From Prevotella sp. UBA5379 (GTDB lineage: Bacteria; Bacteroidota; Bacteroidia; Bacteroidales; Bacteroidaceae), in contig DHOX01000092.1 of NCBI GenBank assembly GCA_002409785.1, positions 113,374 through 119,233 on the forward strand: a stretch of DNA of 5,860 nucleotides, read 5' to 3'. Position 1 is the first letter of the stretch; every line of letters begins with the position of its first letter. This document shows positions 1 through 5,860 of the stretch, piece by piece. The translations under genes and the position numbers were made by a program. Under the pieces are notes generated by a model that saw only the letters and a program-made list of their open reading frames with translations, searched no databases and was not told the DNA's origin.

Positions 1-785
1 GAGTAGTCATCGTCATGATCATGTCCGCAGAATACGCCCATCACATCACCACATTCTTTCATGGCAGCGAACATACCGGAATTGAGTTTGGGGGCGTAGG
101 CCCTTTCCATTCTTATTCCATACATGACCACTTGTGGATTCGATACGGCTTCATTATATTCCGGTAATGGATAATGCATGAAAGCGATTGCTGGCAGAGG
201 TTTCCCTCTGTTGGCCTTGGTATACCTGGCGCTGGTGCTTCTGTACCAGGATAGTTGGGAAAATGAGAATTCCCGATAACCACCGACATCGGGTATTTTA
301 TTAAATGAATGGGTATCAAAACAGTAAATGAGCGCTTCTGTCTGAAGACCGTTTTCTGATTTGACCGGTAAGACATAGTCCAGGGAATTGCCTCTTCTGA
401 CGGGTTGTATATCGTATGGCGTTTTCTGCATCATATCATATAAGGTAGTGGCAGATGTTCCTTGTTGGGGATCGTGGTTGCCTAAGATCATACAAAAAGG
501 AGTTTTCTGACTACTGAAAAGGTTGAGCAGACTCTGTAGTGCCGTGTTCCCTGGTCTTGCATAGATAATATCACCTGTGACGATGATCAGGTCAGGTTTT
601 TCCTTTCCTATTACTTCTTTAATACAATCTATTGCCTGCTGGGAAGCTGGGTTAGCGGGTTGATAATGAAGATCGGTAAACTGAACGATCTTAAATTGCC
701 CGTCATGGAACTTGAGACCCTGGGCCTGTATGCTGAGTACGATCAGACAGAGCAGAGAAAAAATGAAACTTGTTTTTTTCAACAT
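1..785 (-). CDS. Secreted calcineurin-like metallophosphoesterase (Dcr2-like), C-terminus cut by window edge
   Basis: The frame opens at the ATG at 785 and runs off the left edge, giving 261 whole residues. An in-frame TAA two codons upstream (791-789) makes this the earliest possible start. Residues 1-22 form a Sec signal peptide: Lys-Lys, a hydrophobic core, then an end in IQAQ, so the enzyme is exported to the periplasm or outer surface. The two-metal phosphoesterase motifs appear in order: D38-L-H40, G71-D72, G102-N-H104-D, H203 within FMHYPLPEY, and G253-H254-D-H256. These supply the expected metal ligands. The HxPLPEY-like context resembles the Dcr2/purple-acid-phosphatase-like branch, so hydrolysis of a phosphoester is likely, but the substrate cannot be read from sequence. 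Only a C-terminal piece after the GHDH motif is missing. It is co-directional with the upstream transporter gene but separated by 161 bp and seems to have its own promoter. Confidence 0.93.
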   Translation of the reverse strand, partial: MLKKTSFIFSLLCLIVLSIQAQGLKFHDGQFKIVQFTDLHYQPANPASQQAIDCIKEVIGKEKPDLIIVTGDIIYARPGNTALQSLLNLFSSQKTPFCMILGNHDPQQGTSATTLYDMMQKTPYDIQPVRRGNSLDYVLPVKSENGLQTEALIYCFDTHSFNKIPDVGGYREFSFSQLSWYRSTSARYTKANRGKPLPAIAFMHYPLPEYNEAVSNPQVVMYGIRMERAYAPKLNSGMFAAMKECGDVMGVFCGHDHDDDY

Positions 786-870
786 ATCTTACTCGTTTTC
801 GCTTTTGCAGATTTATGTAGTCTTATAAGGACTTGATAGGTAGTCTGTTCCGGACGTTTTTAATTCGGTA

Positions 871-878
871 CAAAAGTA
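871..878 (-). promoter_or_regulatory. Bacteroides-type -7 box upstream of the metallophosphoesterase
   Basis: On the minus strand this reads TACTTTTG, a full match to the TAnnTTTG -7 consensus of the Bacteroidetes primary sigma factor. It lies 85 nt upstream of the ATG at 785, which implies a leader of about 80 nt. No clear TTTG -33 box is found 19-21 nt further upstream, so the call rests on the -7 match and its position in the intergenic gap. Confidence 0.45.
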
Positions 879-890
879 TATAAAAATGAT

Positions 891-910
891 GAGAATAATT
901 CGCTTTTCTC
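891..910 (-). terminator. Possible weak terminator after the first transporter gene
   Basis: GAGAA (891-895) pairs perfectly with TTCTC (906-910) around a 10-nt loop. On the minus strand the hairpin is followed after four bases by TTTTT (886-882). On the plus strand seven Ts follow it (912-918), so it could work in both directions. The stem is only 5 bp and AT-rich, so it is a weak candidate. It lies after the stop codon of the transporter gene at 947 and just before the -7 box of the phosphoesterase gene, which is where a terminator would be expected. Confidence 0.28.
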
Positions 911-946
911 GTTTTTTTCAGTCTGTAGCAGTTGGACCAGATATGT

Positions 947-1933
947 TCACCCCAAATGCTTGGCATTGTTAGCAAGAAATACGCCGATCAGAATCAATCC
1001 TCCTCCAAGACAGGCAATTGGTGTTAAAGGCTCGTTGAGGAACAGGGCACTTGCTATTACCGTCGTAATTGGATTTAGATAAATATAATTGGAAGCTTTT
1101 AGTGCGCCAATCTTGCCAATAACCCAGTTCCATAACAGAAAACAGATAAAGGAGGCAACGATCCCTAAGAAGAGAAGGTTAACCCATACTTCAGTTTTTC
1201 TGAAGTGGTCTAAAGGAAAATTCCAGTGCTGGAAGAGGAATACCGGAAGGATGGTAATAATGCCATAGAAGAACACTTTCCGGGTAATGAATAGGGCTGA
1301 ATATTTTTGGGATGCCCGTTTCATCACCAGACTATATACAGCCCAGCAGATGGCTGCCGTGAGTGCCAGTAAATCTCCCGACGGACTGAGGTGCAATACA
1401 AAGTGTCCATTGAATATGACGGCTCCTACTCCGGCCAAGGCGGTCAGTGAACCGATAATCAGGAGTGAAGATGCTTTGATGCTTTTGATGAAGGTAATCG
1501 CCAGACAGGTCGTAATCAATGGTGCCGTGCAGACGATAAAGGCGACATTATTTACATAGGTGAGCCCTACAGCCGTATTTTCGGATAAGAAATACATGGA
1601 TCCACCGGTAACACCAAGAACCAGCATTGTTAGCTCGTCGGTCCAACTTTCACAGAAAATCTTTTTGGGTGAAATCCACCAGATGCATAGATAAGCCAGC
1701 AGGAAGCGGACAATAAAGATTTCCTGCGGCTCTAAACCGTCCCGTAGTAAATATTTGGTGTTTACAAAAGTGCAGCCCCAGCAGGCTACTGTTATTACTG
1801 CAACAAGATGGGCAAAAATGATGGAGTTGTCCTTTTTGCTGGTTGGTTCTTTTCCTCCATTTTCTGATTGTCCGGCAACTTTTACAGATTCATTCTCCTC
1901 TCTTTCTCCTTGCTTGTTTCTCTCTTTTTCCAT
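947..1933 (-). CDS. EamA/DMT-family membrane transporter, copy 1
   Basis: This encodes a 328-residue inner-membrane protein with the ten-helix layout of the drug/metabolite transporter superfamily: two EamA repeats, at about residues 42-180 and 190-325. Recognisable signatures are VACWGCTF in the first helix, the ENTAV segment after GVTGG, the ALAGV helix, and YLNPI followed by LNEPLTP in the last repeat, all typical of EamA proteins. About 36 very hydrophilic, Lys/Glu-rich residues precede the first helix. The frame stays open upstream to a TTG at 1957, but that codon overlaps a -7 promoter box. The ATG at 1933, preceded by AAGGA, is therefore the likelier start, and the paralogue at 2117-3094 supports this with the same spacing. 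Family members export or import small metabolites. The substrate here is unknown. Confidence 0.9.
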   Translation of the reverse strand: MEKERNKQGEREENESVKVAGQSENGGKEPTSKKDNSIIFAHLVAVITVACWGCTFVNTKYLLRDGLEPQEIFIVRFLLAYLCIWWISPKKIFCESWTDELTMLVLGVTGGSMYFLSENTAVGLTYVNNVAFIVCTAPLITTCLAITFIKSIKASSLLIIGSLTALAGVGAVIFNGHFVLHLSPSGDLLALTAAICWAVYSLVMKRASQKYSALFITRKVFFYGIITILPVFLFQHWNFPLDHFRKTEVWVNLLFLGIVASFICFLLWNWVIGKIGALKASNYIYLNPITTVIASALFLNEPLTPIACLGGGLILIGVFLANNAKHLG

Positions 1934-1954
1934 CCAGTATTTCCTTATTCGCGG

Positions 1955-1962
1955 CAAAGTTA
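1955..1962 (-). promoter_or_regulatory. Bacteroides-type -7 box of transporter copy 1
   Basis: The minus strand reads TAACTTTG, a full TAnnTTTG match, followed by CC. Its last base is 22 nt before the A of the ATG at 1933, exactly as in the paralogous gene, so the leader would be only about 15 nt. A TTG lies about 23 nt upstream (1988-1986), slightly beyond the usual 19-21 nt for a -33 box. The box overlaps the TTG at 1957 that would give a longer reading frame, which argues against that start. Confidence 0.6.
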
Positions 1963-2116
1963 CGCAAAAAATAGGAAATGAGGAACAATAGACTACTGTA
2001 TTTTGTCCCTTGAGGAACTCCGGGTTAGCTGAGATCTGAAAAGACAGGAAGGGCTGAAGTCGATGTTTCTATGAAGATAAACTTTAGAAAATATGGGAAT
2101 ATGCCTATAAATGCTT

Positions 2117-3094
2117 TTAGATTCCCTTGGACCGGTTGACCATAAATACTCCCAGAAGAATGAGTGCACCTCCTGCGAAGGCAATGGGGGTCAATGGTTC
2201 TTTGAGGAATAAGGCACTGAAGATAACGGTGGAGATCGGATTCAGATAATTGTAATTGGCGGTTTTCAATGCTCCTATCTTTCTGACAGACCAACTCCAC
2301 ATCAGATAGCAGGCAAAGGAAGCGACCACTCCGAGAAAAAGAAGGTTCAGCCAGATTTCCGGTTTCTCAAAATTTCTCAGTGGAAAACTCCAGTGCTTAA
2401 ACAGGAATACGGGAAGGATGGTAACCAGTCCGTAAAAGAATATTTTACGAGTGATAAATGTGGCGGAATATCTGTCTGAGGCACGTTTGATGACCAGACT
2501 GTAGATTCCCCAACAGAAGGAGGCCAATAGGGCAAGGGCATCTCCTGACGGATTGAGATGGAGTACAAAATGCCCGTTGAAAATAACTATTGCCACTCCT
2601 GCCAGAGCAATGGCGGAACCTGTAATGAGTTTCTGTGAAACTTTTACGTTCTTCAGAAAGATAGTTGCAAAGAAGATGGTAAACAGTGGTGCCATACAGA
2701 TGATAAACGACACATCGTTTACAAAAGTAAGTTGGACGGCTGTGTTTTCTGCCCAGAAATAAAGAGATCCGCCTGTGATCCCTAACAAGAGCATCGTCAG
2801 TTCATCTTTCCAGTTGTTGCAGAACAGTTTTCTGGGTGAGATAAACCAGATGCAAAGATAGGCCAGAAGAAAACGGACGAAGAATATTTCATGTGGCTGC
2901 ATTCCTCCTATCAATAAATATTTGGTGTTTATAAACGTGCCACCCCAGCAGGCAACGGTCAGAATGGCAACGGCATGACCTGTCCATTTTGACTGGTCTT
3001 TCGTATGGATAATATGCCGTAAGTTCTGGATCCGTACCATTGTCATCGCAATAGATTTTTGTTGACGCATTTGTTCTTCCTTCTTGCTTTTCAT
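2117..3094 (-). CDS. EamA/DMT-family membrane transporter, copy 2
   Basis: This encodes a 325-residue paralogue of the neighbouring transporter with the same two-repeat, ten-helix architecture. Shared landmarks are VACWGGTF in helix 1, AENTAV after GITGG, ALAGVAIVIF, KIGALK, YLNPI and LKEPLTP. An N-terminal tail of about 39 residues, rich in Lys, Arg and Gln, precedes the membrane core. The frame is open as far as a TTG at 3157, but a -7 box lies inside that extension, so I chose the ATG at 3094, preceded by a purine-rich AAGAAAGAG. It is divergent from the acetyltransferase gene across a 191-bp gap and followed after 183 bp by copy 1. Differences in pore-facing helices (for example ATIFLKNVKV against AITFIKSIKA) may reflect different substrates, but that is inference. 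Transport of a small metabolite is likely, identity unknown. Confidence 0.9.
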   Translation of the reverse strand: MKSKKEEQMRQQKSIAMTMVRIQNLRHIIHTKDQSKWTGHAVAILTVACWGGTFINTKYLLIGGMQPHEIFFVRFLLAYLCIWFISPRKLFCNNWKDELTMLLLGITGGSLYFWAENTAVQLTFVNDVSFIICMAPLFTIFFATIFLKNVKVSQKLITGSAIALAGVAIVIFNGHFVLHLNPSGDALALLASFCWGIYSLVIKRASDRYSATFITRKIFFYGLVTILPVFLFKHWSFPLRNFEKPEIWLNLLFLGVVASFACYLMWSWSVRKIGALKTANYNYLNPISTVIFSALFLKEPLTPIAFAGGALILLGVFMVNRSKGI

Positions 3095-3115
3095 CTCTTT
3101 CTTTGCTTTCCAAGG

Positions 3116-3123
3116 CAAAGATA
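3116..3123 (-). promoter_or_regulatory. Bacteroides-type -7 box of transporter copy 2
   Basis: The minus strand reads TATCTTTG, a full TAnnTTTG match, followed by CC as in copy 1. Its last base is again 22 nt before the A of the ATG at 3094. A TATG 21 nt upstream (3148-3145) is a three-of-four match to the TTTG -33 box. The element lies inside the longer reading frame that begins at the TTG at 3157, which supports the shorter protein. Confidence 0.6.
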
Positions 3124-3236
3124 CAAAATAATATCCACATATAACATAAAAATGCAAATAAAATTCATTTCCGAGCCGTTCTGCCCCGGCTAATAAGAGG
3201 AGAAATGTGAAATAGTGTACAATAAGTCTTTTTTAT

Positions 3237-3268
3237 TTTGGGAATTTGAGGGATTTCACGTAATTTTG
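3237..3268 (+). promoter_or_regulatory. Full Bacteroides-type promoter for the acetyltransferase gene
   Basis: TTTG at 3237-3240 (-33 box) is followed after exactly 20 bases by TAATTTTG at 3261-3268 (-7 box). Both elements and their spacing fit the Bacteroidetes consensus TTTG-N19-21-TAnnTTTG. Transcription would begin near 3274-3276, leaving a leader of only about 10 nt before the ATG at 3286. This is the best promoter in the window. With the minus-strand box at 3116-3123 it makes a divergent promoter region. Confidence 0.75.
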
Positions 3269-3285
3269 GCTATAAAAAGACAAAT

Positions 3286-3789
3286 ATGGATTGTACGTTC
3301 AGATTAGCTTCAGCTGCGGACTTGAATGAAATTCTTGTGATCATACGTCAGGCCAAGGCACAGATGATGAGGGAGAATAAGCATCAATGGGATGAGCATT
3401 ATCCTGCGAGGATACATATAGTGAATGATATTCATTCTCATCAGGGGTATGTGCTTTGCCAGCAAGGTAAGACGATCGCTTATTGTGCTATGGTCTTCAG
3501 TGGTGAACCTGTCTATGATACTATTGATGGAAAATGGCTTTCTTCCGGACCCTATGTGGTGCTGCATCGACTGGCTGTTGCGGATGCCATGAAGCATAAG
3601 GGTGTCGCTACGGGACTGATGAAACGGGTTGAAGTCTTAGCAAAAGTAAAGGGGGTGCCCAGTTTTAGAATAGACACCAGTGAAGATAACAACTATATGC
3701 AGAAAATCTTTCATCAGTTAGGATTTTCTTATTGCGGCAAAATACAATATGTCCAGGGCTCCAGGATGGCTTTTGAAAAAATGCTTTAA
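3286..3789 (+). CDS. GNAT-family N-acetyltransferase
   Basis: This encodes a 167-residue soluble protein with the GNAT acyl-CoA transferase fold, the usual length for the family. The N-terminus (FRLASAADLNEILVIIRQAK) is the standard first strand and helix. QWDEHYP at residues 34-40 is common in a subgroup found in Bacteroidetes and Firmicutes. The strand before motif A reads VVLHRLAV (91-98). The acetyl-CoA pyrophosphate loop is KHKGVATG (103-110), with Lys at the first Arg/Gln position of the RxxGxG/A pattern. IDTSEDNNYMQKIFHQLGF (129-147) is motif B, the helix that ends in the typical LGF. It would transfer an acetyl group from acetyl-CoA to an amine, but the acceptor is unknown. It has a consensus promoter and may be co-transcribed with the zinc-ribbon gene 130 bp downstream. 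Confidence 0.92.
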   Translation: MDCTFRLASAADLNEILVIIRQAKAQMMRENKHQWDEHYPARIHIVNDIHSHQGYVLCQQGKTIAYCAMVFSGEPVYDTIDGKWLSSGPYVVLHRLAVADAMKHKGVATGLMKRVEVLAKVKGVPSFRIDTSEDNNYMQKIFHQLGFSYCGKIQYVQGSRMAFEKML

Positions 3790-3919
3790 AAGGTTTTTAT
3801 GTATGATATTAATGAATGTTGGAGGCGGTCCGGCTAACATCAGATCCTGTGGTTTTGTCTTGCAGACAGAACAGACCTTTGGTAAGGACAGATCGTAAGA
3901 ATATTGAAGGTAAGGTGAT

Positions 3920-4213
3920 ATGGCATGGAAAAGGAAGTACAGATGTGAAAGGTGTGGCTATGAAGTTGATGTCTATGAAGGGAAAGGTTTTATGGGACAG
4001 GAGATAGATATGGTCTCATGCCCGGATTGTCACACCTTGCAACCTTTAGTCGTAGGAGGAATCATTGGTGATGCGGCCCCTTCCTATAATTCTTTGGTGG
4101 GCCGGTTGTGCCTGAACTGTGGGTCTGACCGGATCAAGAAATGGGACGGCCATACTTGTCCGAAGTGTGGGGGAGAGATGAAAGAAACCGGTGAGAAAGA
4201 GTATTGGACTTAA
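3920..4213 (+). CDS. Small protein with four CxxC pairs, predicted double zinc ribbon
   Basis: This encodes a 97-residue hydrophilic protein with no signal peptide or membrane helix. Cysteine pairs lie at C9-C12 (CERC), C34-C37 (CPDC), C64-C67 (CLNC) and C80-C83 (CPKC). The spacing suggests two zinc-binding units, residues 9-37 and 64-83, joined by a mostly uncharged linker containing VVGGIIGDAAP. The first unit (YRCERCGYE) resembles FmdB or rubredoxin-like ribbons, and the second ends in CPKCGGEMK. I do not recognise a named family. Metal-dependent nucleic-acid or protein binding is possible but unproven. An in-frame TAA at 3911-3913 makes the ATG at 3920 the earliest start, and AAGGTAAGGTG just before it is a good ribosome-binding site, unusual for this window. 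It follows the acetyltransferase on the same strand, and no strong promoter is visible in the 130-bp gap. Confidence 0.82.
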   Translation: MAWKRKYRCERCGYEVDVYEGKGFMGQEIDMVSCPDCHTLQPLVVGGIIGDAAPSYNSLVGRLCLNCGSDRIKKWDGHTCPKCGGEMKETGEKEYWT

Positions 4214-4248
4214 ACCATGAGGATGGTTACTGGCTCATTCCGGGAGTT

Positions 4249-4278
4249 GGTGAGTAGTCTCATCTGCTTCCTTTTTTT
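4249..4278 (+). terminator. Possible terminator between convergent genes
   Basis: GGTGAG (4249-4254) pairs with CTCATC (4259-4264), including one G-T wobble, around the loop TAGT. Seven Ts follow at 4272-4278. The hairpin lies 35 bp after the zinc-ribbon stop codon in the 109-bp gap that separates it from the convergent CcsBA gene. The stem is short and the T tract starts seven bases late, so confidence is low. Confidence 0.35.
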
Positions 4279-4322
4279 ATTCCATGACAATATTCATTGC
4301 CGATGATCTTCTGAAATTCCGC

Positions 4323-5860
4323 CTAAGCATAACTGTGCATTCCTCCCAGAAACAGGTTGACCCCGAAATAGGTCATTAAGAGTACGAGGAAGGCTAGTAT
4401 CATGTAAGCATGATAAAAGAGTGGTTTATGCAAAATCGTCAGGCCCTTGGAATGCAGGGGAATGGCATAGACCATGAAGGTGATGAGTGCCCAGGTCTCT
4501 TTCGGGTCCCAGCTCCAGTAGCTGCCCCAACTGATATTTGCCCAGATGGCGCCTATAAAAGTGCCTGTCCCGAGGGTAACTATGGCTGGGTAAAGGAATA
4601 TTCGGGAAAGATCCATAAGGGTAACGGGCGGAGATTCTGGTGTGAGGTCGTGGATGGAGGAAGGATGGAGCAGGAATAATATCAAGGTTGTCAGACTACA
4701 GATAAAAGTAAGTCCTAACAGTGCGTAGCTCATCATCATCAGACTGACATGAATGCTGAGCAGGGGACTGTTCAGAACGGGCATCACTGGTCCTATAGCT
4801 GGATCCATCTGACCGATGTGACTCACCAGAAGGGAGAATCCGCTCAGCAGAAAACCGAAAGCAGAGAAAAGGGTTGCCATCCGACGGTTTGATAAGGCAG
4901 CAATAAGAGTAATCAGTATACTGAACCAGGACAGGACAAGCATTGTGTCATAGCCATTGGACAGGGGGATCGTCCCGCTGATCATCCATCGTAAGGCAAG
5001 CACAAGGGTTAGGGCTAGCTCTGAGAGAGTGAGGAGCACGGTTGCCGCAGGGGCAATGAAATGCTGTAATTTCATAGAGACTGTGATCTGGACTTTTACG
5101 GCCTGCTCCTGCTTTATCGTGTAGGTTACGATGAGGACAAAGAGCAATAGTCCTATCGTGAGATCGGTCATGGCCAGGATGGTGGTAAGGGGTATACGAT
5201 TGTATACCAGTTCGGCTTGTACTTTGGTTTGACTCGGTATGGAAGCGCTTCCGTGCCTTTCCTGATATTTTAGTGTTTTATCAAGAATATGGTTGACGTT
5301 TCGTATCTGCTTCTGTTTCAGTTGGAGAGAGAGTAAGGGGAGAAGTTCTCTGATAAAGTAACGGTCTTTCTTGGAAACTGCTCTATCCAACTTGCTCACA
5401 GGTGAGTACCAGACTATCTGCCCTTGTTCTTCGGAAGGAAAGATGGTCAGAATATTTCCATGTTGGAGCTCCATTATCAGTTGTAACTTTCCGTCCAGAT
5501 CAGCACAGGCTTTATGGAATCCATCTGCTTGGCCTTGAGCATATTCCTGGATGGTGGGTCCGAGTATGTAGTCGCCGTTTCTGAAGAAGTCATTTACATT
5601 TGCATATTCCGGCAGGTCAAAGCGATGGCGTATATCTGTATTCTTGATCCGGATGAACGGTTCTTGATCCCATTCAGAAGAGTAGAATATCCAACTCATC
5701 ACGACCTGTTCAGCCGTCATGCCTTTATAACTTCTGCTATTATGGAGTTTGTTGGTGAAATCGAGGGCAAAAGTTTGTAAGGAACAGATCCGGTTGTCAT
5801 AATTGATGAATAACCGCCCGAACTTTTTTGCTGTTTCCTGAGGGATGACGGTAGCAGCCC
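4323..5860 (-). CDS. CcsBA-type cytochrome c synthase (heme lyase), C-terminal part; N-terminus beyond window edge
   Basis: The frame is open from the right edge to the TAG at 4323 and shows 511 residues. The ATG at 5720 is internal: 46 upstream codons are open and encode sequence (FGRLFINYDNR...) fitting the family's periplasmic region. Residues 1 to about 215 are soluble, matching the segment between the ResB-like and CcsA halves of fused proteins. The CcsA part follows, with about eight membrane helices. It includes RWMISGTIPLSNGYD near 290-304 and the heme-binding tryptophan-rich WWD motif WGSYWSWDPKE at 444-454. Histidines at 370 (LSIHVS), 469 (PLHSK) and 508 (MHSYA) fit the three heme-ligand histidines expected in this half: two periplasmic ones flanking the WWD motif and one in a membrane helix. 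The protein moves heme to the periplasm and attaches it to CxxCH of apocytochromes c. The missing N-terminus probably carries the ResB-like half, though a separate CcsA-type protein with a long periplasmic domain cannot be excluded. Confidence 0.9.
   Translation of the reverse strand, partial: AATVIPQETAKKFGRLFINYDNRICSLQTFALDFTNKLHNSRSYKGMTAEQVVMSWIFYSSEWDQEPFIRIKNTDIRHRFDLPEYANVNDFFRNGDYILGPTIQEYAQGQADGFHKACADLDGKLQLIMELQHGNILTIFPSEEQGQIVWYSPVSKLDRAVSKKDRYFIRELLPLLSLQLKQKQIRNVNHILDKTLKYQERHGSASIPSQTKVQAELVYNRIPLTTILAMTDLTIGLLLFVLIVTYTIKQEQAVKVQITVSMKLQHFIAPAATVLLTLSELALTLVLALRWMISGTIPLSNGYDTMLVLSWFSILITLIAALSNRRMATLFSAFGFLLSGFSLLVSHIGQMDPAIGPVMPVLNSPLLSIHVSLMMMSYALLGLTFICSLTTLILFLLHPSSIHDLTPESPPVTLMDLSRIFLYPAIVTLGTGTFIGAIWANISWGSYWSWDPKETWALITFMVYAIPLHSKGLTILHKPLFYHAYMILAFLVLLMTYFGVNLFLGGMHSYA

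Larger units (their letters stand above)
947..3123 (-). repeat. Tandem gene duplication: two EamA transporters with matching promoters
   Basis: The two minus-strand transporter genes are head-to-tail copies. From the first membrane helix to the C-terminus they align without a single gap, and a hand count gives about 195 identical residues out of 286. Both have a TAnnTTTGCC promoter element with the last G of the TTTG 22 nt before the ATG. The hydrophilic N-terminal tails, about 36-39 residues long, show no clear similarity. Codons have drifted: in the 11-residue block VIFNGHFVLHL, identical in both proteins, 7 codons differ synonymously. The duplication is therefore old, with no recent gene conversion in that block. 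Confidence 0.85.

Noticed and set aside
113..376. Minus-strand open frame of 87 codons overlapping the left-edge gene
   Set aside because: It lies in a different frame of the metallophosphoesterase gene, whose motifs and signal peptide are clear. The alternative translation has no recognisable domain.
1287..1559. Plus-strand open frame of 90 codons antisense to transporter copy 1
   Set aside because: It lies entirely opposite a well-supported membrane protein gene. A similar antisense frame occurs at 2553-2762 opposite the paralogue, as expected from shared codon patterns rather than from a gene.
2095..2126. Inverted repeat GGGAAT/ATTCCC as a terminator for transporter copy 2
   Set aside because: The stem is 6 bp with a 20-nt loop, overlaps the stop codon and last codons, and is followed on the minus strand only by ATATTTTC. 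This is too weak to call.
3854..3881. Possible promoter for the zinc-ribbon gene (TTTG and GACCTTTG)
   Set aside because: The -7 candidate lacks the TA, and the spacer is 16 nt rather than 19-21, so it fits the consensus poorly.
3816..4007. Plus-strand frame of 63 codons reaching into the zinc-ribbon gene
   Set aside because: It overlaps the CxxC-protein gene in another frame, lacks an ATG start and a ribosome-binding site, and its translation shows no domain.
4213..4228. Hairpin AACCAT-GAGG-ATGGTT at the stop codon of the zinc-ribbon gene
   Set aside because: The pairing is perfect over 6 bp, but no T tract follows and one arm includes the stop codon. The hairpin at 4249-4264 with seven Ts is a better terminator candidate.
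4410..4679. Plus-strand frame of 89 codons opposite the cytochrome c synthase gene
   Set aside because: It is antisense to the WWD motif and neighbouring helices, which are strongly conserved on the other strand.

Overview
The window reads as chromosomal DNA from a member of the Bacteroidales (Bacteroides or Parabacteroides type). Three things point there. Promoter -7 boxes of the TAnnTTTG form sit in front of four of the six genes, one of them with a TTTG -33 box at the usual distance. Shine-Dalgarno sequences are weak or absent before most genes. The proteins are of types common in that order: a secreted Dcr2-like metallophosphoesterase ending its signal peptide in Ala-Gln, EamA transporters, and a CcsB-CcsA type cytochrome c assembly protein. 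The genus cannot be fixed from this sequence alone.

Layout from left to right. Positions 1-785 (minus) hold the N-terminal 261 residues of an exported calcineurin-like phosphoesterase, cut by the left edge. Positions 947-1933 and 2117-3094 (both minus) hold two tandem EamA/DMT-family membrane transporters. They align without gaps over their membrane core at roughly two thirds identity, and each has its own promoter at the same distance from its ATG. After a divergent promoter region (3095-3285) the plus strand carries a GNAT acetyltransferase (3286-3789) and a 97-residue protein with four CxxC pairs, probably a double zinc ribbon (3920-4213). The right end (4323-5860, minus) is the C-terminal part of a CcsBA-type cytochrome c synthase. 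It converges on the zinc-ribbon gene and is cut by the right edge, so its true start is outside the window.

No pathway ties all the genes together. The two transporters are a duplicated pair kept under protein-level selection. The acetyltransferase and zinc-ribbon gene could form a small transcription unit. The CcsBA gene belongs to periplasmic heme attachment, and its partners would lie beyond the right edge. I found no RNA genes, CRISPR arrays, insertion sequences or phage genes. No gap without a gene exceeds 300 bases. The region looks like ordinary core or near-core genome rather than a defence or mobile island, and I see no convincing evidence of an undescribed system.
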